Assembly (NCBI GenBank): GCA_963816975.1
Contig: CAWFMD010000006.1
Location: 682,001 to 746,000, forward strand
Source: DASRIA01 sp963816975
GTDB lineage: Bacteria > Actinomycetota > Thermoleophilia > Solirubrobacterales > JBBDJG01
Length of the DNA stretch: 64,000 bases
Direction of reading: 5' to 3'
Shown: positions 33,394-39,712 of the stretch, piece by piece
Numbering within the stretch: position 1 is the first letter of the stretch
Layout of the letters: each line of letters opens with the position of its first letter
Translations under genes and position numbers: made by a program
Notes under the pieces: generated by a model
Database searches by the model: none
Told to the model about the DNA's origin: nothing
What the model saw: only the letters and a program-made list of their open reading frames with translations

Positions 33394-34105
33394 GACGGTG
33401 GTCCTTCCCGTTGTCTATCTCGCGGCCGGCGAGGGCCGCCGCCTGCGGCCGCTCACCGACGCGGCTCCGAAGGCGATGCTCGAGGTGGGCGGGGTGTCGC
33501 TGGCCGAGCGCGCGCTGTCGAGCCTGCGCGCAGCCGGCATCGAGGAGGTCGTGGCTGTCACCGGCCATGCGCGTGAGGCGCTGCGTCCGCTGGGCGGACT
33601 GATCAGCGCGGAGCGGTTCAACCCACACTACGCCGAGCACGGGAACGTGTACTCGCTGTGGTGCGCGCGCGACGTGGTCGCGCGCGGATGCTACATCGTG
33701 AACTGCGACGTGCTGTTCGAGCATGCGATCGCGCGGGCAGTCGTGGACGCCGGCGGCTCCGCGGTGCTGTGCGCCGCCGACCACGGCGTCGATGCGGAGT
33801 CGATGAAAGCGGTCGCGCGCGCGGGTCGGCTCGAGGCGCTCAGCAAGCAGGCCGCGGTCGGGCCGCATCCCGAGTACATCGGCCTGGCGCGGATCGATCC
33901 GCAGCACGGGCCCGCGCTGGCCGCGGTGCTGGAGCGCTTCGTGACGGAAGGACCGCTCGACGTCTACTACGAAGACGCGATCCAGGAGCTCGCGACGACG
34001 GCGCCGGTGGGTGTCGTATCCGTCGACGGACTGGCCTGGATCGAGATCGACGACCACGAGGACCTCGTGCAGGCGCGCGACGAGGTGCTCGCGCGCGTGG
34101 CGTGA
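33392..34105 (+). CDS. Nucleotidyltransferase, CTP:phosphocholine/inositol-phosphate cytidylyltransferase-like
   Basis: A 237-aa soluble sugar-nucleotidyltransferase-fold protein. The N-terminal signature LAAGEGRRLRPLTDAAPKAM is complete, and NCDVLFEH and DDHEDLVQARDE provide the usual metal-binding acids. The overall plan resembles LicC (phosphocholine) and inositol-1-phosphate cytidylyltransferases. In this neighbourhood, activation of sn-glycerol-1-phosphate or another polyol phosphate with CTP is the simplest proposal. The gene is directly followed by G1P dehydrogenase with a GTGA overlap, so the two are translationally coupled. Substrate cannot be read from sequence alone. Confidence 0.82.
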   Translation: MTVVLPVVYLAAGEGRRLRPLTDAAPKAMLEVGGVSLAERALSSLRAAGIEEVVAVTGHAREALRPLGGLISAERFNPHYAEHGNVYSLWCARDVVARGCYIVNCDVLFEHAIARAVVDAGGSAVLCAADHGVDAESMKAVARAGRLEALSKQAAVGPHPEYIGLARIDPQHGPALAAVLERFVTEGPLDVYYEDAIQELATTAPVGVVSVDGLAWIEIDDHEDLVQARDEVLARVA

Positions 34106-35214
34106 AGACCGACGAGCCGGCCGAGGCCGCACCGCGCCGCCACGGTCTCGCGGTCTGGCGCCGCTACATGGAGTTGCCGCGGTACCTGCGCGCCGTGACC
34201 GGACACGAGCAGCTGGTCGGCGCTCTCCACGAGCTGGCGGGCGCACTCGACTTCGATGCCGTGGCGGTCGTCAGCGGCACCACGTTCACCGCACCGCTGG
34301 CGCGCGACATCGCCGCCGCGCTGCCGTGCGCCGGCGGGGACGTGCTGGGTGTGGAGGCCAACACCGAGTCCGAGGTAGCCCGCATCGCCGCGGCGTCGTC
34401 GCTGCGCGCGGCGGACGCCGTGGTGGCGGTCGGCGGCGGCAAGACCATCGACGTCGTGAAGTCCGCTTGCGCGATCGCGGAGCTGCCGTTGATCGTCGTG
34501 CCGACGCAGCTCACCGCGGACGGCATCGCCTCCCCGGTGAGCGTGATCCGCGACTCCGCCGGGCAGCTGCGCAGCGGTCCCGGCAGGCTTCCGATCGCGG
34601 TCGCGGTCGACCTTGCGGTGGTGGCCGCCGCGCCGCCCGGACGCACGTATGCCGGACTCGGGGACCTGCTCGCCAACCCGTGTGCTCTGCACGACTGGCA
34701 GCTGGCGGCCAGAGCCGGCGGTGAGGAGGTCGACGACTTCGCGGCGCTGCTTTCGCAGAGCGCATTCGATCTCGTCCACACGACGGCGCCCGAGGCGCTC
34801 GTCGGCGCCGCGCCCGGGGCGGAGTTCCTGCATCGCCTGCTGCGCGGGCTGGTGCTGAGCGGTCTCGCGATGGAGATCGCGGGTTCGTCGCGCCCCTGCT
34901 CGGGCGCCGAGCACCTGATCAGCCATGCGCTCGATGCGCTGCGCCCGGGTACCGCGCAGCACGGGGAGCAGGTTGCCTTCGGGGCGCTGCTTGCGACACG
35001 TCTGCAGGGGCGCGACTGGCGCGGCCTGCGCGAGTTCATGCGTGCGGCCGGCCTCAGCGATGCGGCGACCGGATTCGGTCTCTCCGCCACGGAGGCAGTC
35101 GAGGTCGTGCGCGCGGCCCCGGCCATGCGGCCCGACCGGTACACGGTGCTGAGCGAGCCGCACGTGACGGCGGCGGCCGTCGCGGCGGCCGTGACCGAGG
35201 TGCTCTCATCCTGA
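34102..35214 (+). CDS. sn-glycerol-1-phosphate dehydrogenase-like protein (EgsA/AraM family)
   Basis: A 370-aa member of the iron/zinc alcohol dehydrogenase superfamily close to archaeal G1P dehydrogenase and Bacillus AraM. Seen: the NAD(P)-binding VGGGKTIDVVK, VPTQLTADGIASPVSVI (family: VPT..s.DG.aSP), the metal ligand Asp in GLGDLLANPCALHDW, and His ligands in CSGAEHLISHAL and TAQHGEQVAFG. The reaction is DHAP to sn-glycerol-1-phosphate, the enantiomer of normal bacterial G3P. No geranylgeranylglyceryl phosphate synthase is nearby, so an archaeal-type lipid is not the obvious product. GTG start overlapping the cytidylyltransferase stop; ATG near 34168 is an alternative. Confidence 0.85.
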   Translation: MKTDEPAEAAPRRHGLAVWRRYMELPRYLRAVTGHEQLVGALHELAGALDFDAVAVVSGTTFTAPLARDIAAALPCAGGDVLGVEANTESEVARIAAASSLRAADAVVAVGGGKTIDVVKSACAIAELPLIVVPTQLTADGIASPVSVIRDSAGQLRSGPGRLPIAVAVDLAVVAAAPPGRTYAGLGDLLANPCALHDWQLAARAGGEEVDDFAALLSQSAFDLVHTTAPEALVGAAPGAEFLHRLLRGLVLSGLAMEIAGSSRPCSGAEHLISHALDALRPGTAQHGEQVAFGALLATRLQGRDWRGLREFMRAAGLSDAATGFGLSATEAVEVVRAAPAMRPDRYTVLSEPHVTAAAVAAAVTEVLSS

Positions 35215-35229
35215 TGCTCGGCGGCCCGA

Positions 35230-35691
35230 TCATTCACCCATGATCTTGATCACGAGCCGCTTGCGCCGGCCGCCGTCGAACTCCGCATAGAAGACCTGCT
35301 GCCACGGGCCCAGGTCGAGCCTGCCCTCCGTGACCGGCAGCACGACCTGGTGGTGGACGAGCAGGTTCTTCCAGTGCGCGTCGCCGTTGTCCTCTCCGCC
35401 GCGGTGATGGCGGAAGTCGCCGGGGTCGGGCTGCAGCCCACGCGCGACGTCGTTCGCGGGCGGCTGCCACGACGGAGGCGCGAGCTTGTCCAGCCACTCG
35501 AGCGTGTCGGCGAGGATGCCCGGCTCGTCGTCGTTCACCCACACGCCTGCCGTGATGTGCATCGCCGAGACGAGCGCCATGCCCTCCGCGATGCCGGCCT
35601 CGTCGACCGCCTCCTGCACGTCCTCGGTGATCCGCACCCACTCGCGCCGCTTGGAGGTCTGGAAGGTGCGGTAGACGGTGTGCGCTTTCAC
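35230..35691 (-). CDS. YjbQ/UPF0047 family protein
   Basis: A 153-aa protein of the UPF0047 family. The conserved core is seen as SAMHITAGVWVNDDEPG, then GDAHWKNLLVHHQVVLPVTEGRLDLGPWQQVFYAEFDGGRRKR. A few members show weak thiamine-phosphate synthase activity in cells, but the physiological role of the family is unsettled. Here its GTG start overlaps the stop of a glycosyltransferase gene by 4 bases (GTGA), making it the second gene of a two-gene operon inside the glycan cluster, which is an unusual location. It faces the G1P dehydrogenase gene tail to tail with 15 bp between. Confidence 0.85.
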   Translation of the reverse strand: MKAHTVYRTFQTSKRREWVRITEDVQEAVDEAGIAEGMALVSAMHITAGVWVNDDEPGILADTLEWLDKLAPPSWQPPANDVARGLQPDPGDFRHHRGGEDNGDAHWKNLLVHHQVVLPVTEGRLDLGPWQQVFYAEFDGGRRKRLVIKIMGE

Positions 35692-36632
35692 GGTTCGCCT
35701 CCTCGGTCTCGGTTGTAGGCGTCGGCGGCCTCCCTGAGTCCCTGACCGCGCCCGGGGAGCAGGGAATGGTAGGCGTGCCACCAGTACCGGCGGGGGCTGT
35801 GTCCCGGCGCGACCAGCGCCGCCAGGGCACGCGCGGCATACGTCAGCGACGTGAGCACGCGCACGACCGCGGCGGCCACCCGTCCGTGGTGCTTGCGCAT
35901 GTAGTGGTCGCGGTTGCGCGAGAACTCGACGATGCGGCGGCGTGCGCCCGTGCCGTGGGACAGTTGCTCGCGGTGCACAACCGTCGCGTCGGGCACGTAC
36001 AGCACCGACCACCCTGCGGTGCGCGCGCGCTGCTGCCAGTCGACTTCGTCCGAGTACACGAAGAAGGCCGCGTCCATCGCGCCGACCTGCGCGTAGGCCT
36101 CGCGGCGCACCATCATGGCGGCGGACTGCACCCAGCCGACCTCTCGCACCGTGTCGCCGGTGCTCTGCACGGTCAGCCGGCGATGCAGGAAGAGTGCGCC
36201 GGCGAGAGCGCTCGGTATCCCCGGGAACCGCCACGCGGACGGCTGCTGCACCCCCTGTGGATCGACGATCCGCGCACCCGCGACGCCTGCGCCCGGGGCG
36301 GCGGACAGGCGGGCGCGCAGCGTGTTGGCCGCGCCGGCCGTCAGCTCCGAGTCCTCGTTCAGGAGCAGGAGGTAGTTGCCCCGGCTGCGCGCCATCAGCG
36401 CCGAGTCGTTCTCGGCCTTGCCGCGGCGGCGGTCGCGCCCGATCAGGTCCACGGACGCTCCGAAGCGCTCCCGGACGGCGGCCGCGCTCCCGTCCTGGGA
36501 CGCGTTGTCGAGCACCAGCACCTCGAACGGCACCCCGGGCGGATGGGCGAACACCGAGTCGAGGCACCGCAACAGGTCCTCGCGCCCGTCGGTGCTCACG
36601 ATGCAGATGGAGATCTCCGGTGCGGCTGACAC
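35688..36632 (-). CDS. Family 2 glycosyltransferase (rhamnosyltransferase-like)
   Basis: A 314-aa GT-A fold transferase. N-terminal ISICIVSTDGREDLLRCLDS and VLVLDNASQDGS bind the nucleotide sugar, LLNEDSEL supplies the metal-binding acids, and WVQSAAMMVRREAYAQVG and VYSDEVDWQQRARTAGW are typical of WcaA/RfbF-like rhamnosyl transferases. No membrane domain is certain, although residues 255-275 are hydrophobic. The GTG start directly abuts the 65-bp tandem repeat array: it lies 3 bp past the first unit, and a -10-like TATGTT in that unit is 8 nt upstream. It is coupled to yjbQ. Confidence 0.86.
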   Translation of the reverse strand: MSAAPEISICIVSTDGREDLLRCLDSVFAHPPGVPFEVLVLDNASQDGSAAAVRERFGASVDLIGRDRRRGKAENDSALMARSRGNYLLLLNEDSELTAGAANTLRARLSAAPGAGVAGARIVDPQGVQQPSAWRFPGIPSALAGALFLHRRLTVQSTGDTVREVGWVQSAAMMVRREAYAQVGAMDAAFFVYSDEVDWQQRARTAGWSVLYVPDATVVHREQLSHGTGARRRIVEFSRNRDHYMRKHHGRVAAAVVRVLTSLTYAARALAALVAPGHSPRRYWWHAYHSLLPGRGQGLREAADAYNRDRGGEP

Positions 36633-36635
36633 GTC

Positions 36636-36842
36636 CGCCCAACATAGATCAGGGCGGCTGCGCCGCCACCTAAAGTCCCGTGCTTCGCGCCTTCGGCGCT
36701 CGCCCAACATAAATCAGGGCGGCTGCGCCGCCACCTAAAGTCCCGTGCTTCGCGCCTTCGGCGCTCGCCCAACATAAATCAGGGCGGCTGCGCCGCCACC
36801 TAAAGTCCCGTGCTTCGCGCCTTCGGCGCTCGCCCAACATAA
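36636..36842. repeat. Tandem array of a 65-bp unit: three full copies and a 12-bp partial copy
   Basis: Units begin at 36636, 36701 and 36766, with a fragment at 36831. The three full copies are identical except for G instead of A at 36647. Each contains two potential hairpins, GGCGGC-TGC-GCCGCC and GCGCC-TTC-GGCGC, separated by AT-richer segments. The array occupies almost the whole 219-bp gap between divergent glycosyltransferase genes. The first unit supplies a -10-like element to the left gene and the terminal fragment supplies one to the right gene. 65 is not a multiple of 3, so coding use is unlikely. Confidence 0.95.
36641..36646 (-). promoter_or_regulatory. Candidate -10 element for the minus-strand glycosyltransferase
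   Basis: On the minus strand TATGTT ends 8 nt before the GTG at 36632. The same hexamer recurs in every unit of the tandem repeat. Confidence 0.4.
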
Positions 36843-36845
36843 TCT
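36840..36845 (+). promoter_or_regulatory. Candidate -10 element for the plus-strand glycosyltransferase
   Basis: TAATCT begins at the end of the fourth, partial repeat unit and ends 6 nt before the ATG at 36852; no Shine-Dalgarno lies between. Confidence 0.5.
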
Positions 36846-36851
36846 CCGCCA

Positions 36852-37964
36852 ATGCGCGTGACGGTCGCCGACCCGCCCGCCTACACGCCGCCCTACGACC
36901 ATGCGCTGTGCGAGGCGCTCGGGGACCGGGGCCTCGGCGTGACCCTGGCGACCAGCCGCTTCCGGTTCGAGGAGGTGGCCGCGCCGGGCCGCTACCGCCG
37001 GGACGAGTGCTTCTACCGGCTGGCGCCGGGGAGCGCGGCCGCGAAGGCGCTGCAGCATCCAGTCGACATGCTGCGCCTCGCGCGGCGCCTGCGTGCCGAG
37101 CAGGGCGACATCGTGCATTTCCAGTGGTTTCCGATCCCGGCCCTGGACCGGATGCTGGTGCGGCGGTTTCCGGGGCCGCTGGTGTTGACCGCACACGATG
37201 TGACGCCGCGCGAGGTCCGCATGGGTGCGCGCGGCGGGATGCCCGCGCTGCTGCGCGCGGTCGATGCGGTGGTCGTGCACTCGCGGGCCGGGGCGCGGCG
37301 CCTGGTCGAGCAGGTGGGGGTGCCGGCCGCGCGCGTGCACGTGATCCCGCACGGCGCCTTCACGCACCTCGCGGACATGCCGGAGGGGCCGCAGCCTCCG
37401 GCGCTGGCCGGGCTGGAGGGAAGGCGCGTGGTGCTGTTCTTCGGCCTCGTGCGCCCCTACAAGGGAGTCGACCTGCTGATCGAGGCGCTCGCAGGCGCGC
37501 CCGCCGACGTCGTGCTGCTGATCGTGGGGATGCCACGCATGCCGCTCGCGCCGCTGGAGGAGCGGGCACGGGCGCTCGGCGTCGGCGAGCGCGTGCGCTT
37601 CGTGCCACGCTTCGTACCCGACTCGGAGCTGCCGGCCTACTTCCGGCGCGCCGACGTCGCCGTGCTGCCCTACCGGGAGATCGAGCAATCGGGCGTGCTC
37701 TACACCGCGCTCGCGTTCGGTACGCCGCTGCTGCTGAGCGCGGTGGGCGGGTTCCCCGAGGTCGCGGAGCACGGCGCCGCGCGGCTGGCCGAGCCCGGCA
37801 GCGTCGAGTCCCTGCGCGCGGAGCTGGCCGCGTTGCTCGACGACGAGACGGCCCGCGGCGAGCTGTCGCGCGCCGCGCTGGAACTGGCGGAGCAGCACTC
37901 CTGGCCGCGCACGGCGGAGCTCACCGAGCAGCTCTACCGGCATCTGCTGAGGGAGGGGCGTTGA
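36852..37964 (+). CDS. Family 4 glycosyltransferase
   Basis: A 370-aa GT-B fold glycosyltransferase. The N-terminal domain begins VTVADPPAYTPPYDHALCEAL; the C-terminal GT4 domain has VVLFFGLVRPYKGVDLLIEAL, FVPRFVPDSELPAYFRRADVAVLPYREIEQSG and TPLLLSAVGGFPEV, the standard nucleotide-binding and E-x7-E type elements. An LTAHDVTP segment carries the likely catalytic His region. It is the first gene of a three-gene operon with an integral-membrane GT2 and a phosphoglycosyl transferase. The ATG is the only start consistent with the -10 at 6 nt. It overlaps the next start as TTGA. Confidence 0.9.
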   Translation: MRVTVADPPAYTPPYDHALCEALGDRGLGVTLATSRFRFEEVAAPGRYRRDECFYRLAPGSAAAKALQHPVDMLRLARRLRAEQGDIVHFQWFPIPALDRMLVRRFPGPLVLTAHDVTPREVRMGARGGMPALLRAVDAVVVHSRAGARRLVEQVGVPAARVHVIPHGAFTHLADMPEGPQPPALAGLEGRRVVLFFGLVRPYKGVDLLIEALAGAPADVVLLIVGMPRMPLAPLEERARALGVGERVRFVPRFVPDSELPAYFRRADVAVLPYREIEQSGVLYTALAFGTPLLLSAVGGFPEVAEHGAARLAEPGSVESLRAELAALLDDETARGELSRAALELAEQHSWPRTAELTEQLYRHLLREGR

Positions 37965-39100
37965 CCGTCGTGGCGGTGGTCTTCTGGGCCGCGATCGCGC
38001 TGATCGTCTACACGCACGTGGGCTACCCGGTGCTGCTGCGCGGCCTCCTCACGCTGCGCGCACGGCGCGAACCGGCCAATCAGGGCGCACCGCCGAGCGT
38101 CAGCCTGATCGTCGCGGCCCACAACGAGGGCGACGTGATCGCGGAGAAGGTGCGAAACATGCTGGCGCTCGACTACCCGGCGCAGCTGGAGCTGATCGTC
38201 GCCTCCGACGGGTCGACGGATCGGACCGTGGAGCAGGCACGCTCGGCCGCGGCCGGCCGCGCGGCAGTCACGGTTCTGGATCTCCCTCGGCGGGGAAAGG
38301 TGCTGGCGCAGGACGCCGCGGTGGACGGGGCGTCCGGCGAGGTGCTCGCGTTCTCGGATGCGAACGCGTTCTGGGATCCGGCCGCGCTGCGTGAGCTGGT
38401 CCGGCCGTTCGCGGACTCCCGGGTCGGCTACGTGTGCGGGCAGCTGGCCTATCTGGCGCCGGACGGCTCGAACCAGGAGCACGCGTACTGGCGCTACGAG
38501 AACTGGGTGCGCGCGCTCGAGTCCCGGCTCGCCTCGGTGACGGCCGGCAATGGAGCGATCTACGCGGTGCGGCGTGCGGCGTACCTGCGGCTCGACCCGC
38601 GCACCAGCCACGACCTGTCGTTCCCGTTCAACATGGTGAAGCGGGGATGGCGCGCTCTGTATGAGCCGGCCGCGCACGCCGTGGAGCGGCCGGTGCCGTC
38701 GCTGGAGGGCGAGTTCCGGCGCAAGCGGCGCATGATGAGCCACGCGTGGCCCGCGGTGCTCGGGGGAGGGATGCTGGATCCGCGCGGATACGGCCTGCTG
38801 TACGGGCTCGAGATCCTCTCCCACCGCGCGCTGCGCTACGCGACGCCGTTCCTGCACCTGATGGCCCTCGGCGCGAACGTCGCGCTGCTGGGCCGGGGAT
38901 CGGTGTACACCGTGACGCTCGCGGGACAGATCGCGCTGCTCGTGGCCGCGGGCCTGGCTCCGCTCAACCGGCGCTCGCGGATCCTCGCGCTGTGCCGCTA
39001 CTACGTGCTGATCACGGCCTCGCTGGCGGCGGGCCTGTGGGATGCGCTGCGGCACGGCACTCCCGCGACCTGGGAGCGCGCCCCGGAGCGTCCCTCGTGA
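37961..39100 (+). CDS. Membrane family 2 glycosyltransferase
   Basis: A 379-aa transferase with an N-terminal span (residues 3-22) and C-terminal spans (about 300-365). The GT2 catalytic domain shows SLIVAAHNEGDVIAEKV, LIVASDGSTDRTV, FSDANAFWDP (DxD-like), NGAIYAVRRAAY and the RRKRRMMSHAW (Q/RxxRW-like) motif, a plan similar to polysaccharide synthases that extrude or extend a chain. It belongs to the operon starting at 36852; GGGAGGGG precedes the TTG start by 3 nt. Its stop overlaps the phosphoglycosyl transferase gene as GTGA. Confidence 0.88.
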   Translation: MTVVAVVFWAAIALIVYTHVGYPVLLRGLLTLRARREPANQGAPPSVSLIVAAHNEGDVIAEKVRNMLALDYPAQLELIVASDGSTDRTVEQARSAAAGRAAVTVLDLPRRGKVLAQDAAVDGASGEVLAFSDANAFWDPAALRELVRPFADSRVGYVCGQLAYLAPDGSNQEHAYWRYENWVRALESRLASVTAGNGAIYAVRRAAYLRLDPRTSHDLSFPFNMVKRGWRALYEPAAHAVERPVPSLEGEFRRKRRMMSHAWPAVLGGGMLDPRGYGLLYGLEILSHRALRYATPFLHLMALGANVALLGRGSVYTVTLAGQIALLVAAGLAPLNRRSRILALCRYYVLITASLAAGLWDALRHGTPATWERAPERPS

Positions 39101-39705
39101 GCCGCGCTCTGAAACGTGCGCTCGACGTGCTGCTGGCCGGCCTGCTCCTGCTGCTGGCGACGCCGCTGCTCGCGCTCGCCGTCGCCGCGATCAAGCTCTC
39201 CAGCCGCGGGCCCGCGCTGTATCGCCAGCGCAGGGTCGGAAAGCGGGGTGTGGAGTTCGATCTGCTGAAGCTCCGCACGATGGTCGTGGGCGCCGAGCGG
39301 ATCGGAGCCGGGCTGGCGGTGGACGAAGGGGATCCGCGCATCACGCGCGTGGGGGCGATGCTGCGGCGCTGGTCGCTGGACGAGCTGCCCAACCTCGTGA
39401 ACGTGCTGAAGGGCGAGATGAGCATCGTGGGCCCGCGGCCGACGGTGCGGTCGCAGGTCGCGCAGTACACACCTCGCCAGCGCGAGCGGCTCGCGGTCGC
39501 GCCGGGCATCACCGGATGGGCTCAGGTCAGCGGCCGCGCCGCGCTGCCCTGGCACGAGCGCATCGAGCTGGACCTCTGGTACATCGAGCACTGGTCGCTG
39601 CGCCTCGATCTGCGCATCCTTGCGCGCACCGCGCGCATGATGTTCAGCAGGAAGGGGCTCTACCGCGGGAAGACCGGCGGCTGGCGCCCACCTCCGGAGC
39701 GCTAG
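39097..39705 (+). CDS. Short (PglC-like) initiating phosphoglycosyl transferase
   Basis: A 202-aa member of the bacterial sugar transferase family that moves a sugar phosphate from UDP-sugar to undecaprenyl phosphate, the first membrane step of glycan assembly. It has a single N-terminal re-entrant hydrophobic helix (residues 9-30), like PglC, and lacks the four extra spans of WbaP/WcaJ types. The catalytic pair is Asp-Glu in RWSLDELPNLVNVLKGEMS, with GPRP, APGITGWAQVSGR and DLWYIEHWSLRLDL downstream. With the dehydratase and DegT aminotransferase of this cluster, an amino-deoxy sugar is its likely substrate. Confidence 0.93.
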   Translation: MSRALKRALDVLLAGLLLLLATPLLALAVAAIKLSSRGPALYRQRRVGKRGVEFDLLKLRTMVVGAERIGAGLAVDEGDPRITRVGAMLRRWSLDELPNLVNVLKGEMSIVGPRPTVRSQVAQYTPRQRERLAVAPGITGWAQVSGRAALPWHERIELDLWYIEHWSLRLDLRILARTARMMFSRKGLYRGKTGGWRPPPER

Positions 39706-39712
39706 CCGGCTG

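Noticed and set aside
32485..35214. Archaeal-type membrane lipid synthesis locus
   Set aside because: G1P dehydrogenase is present, but no GGGP or DGGGP synthase or CDP-archaeol synthase in the window.
36636..36842. CRISPR array
   Set aside because: Units are contiguous 65-mers with no unique spacers and no cas genes.
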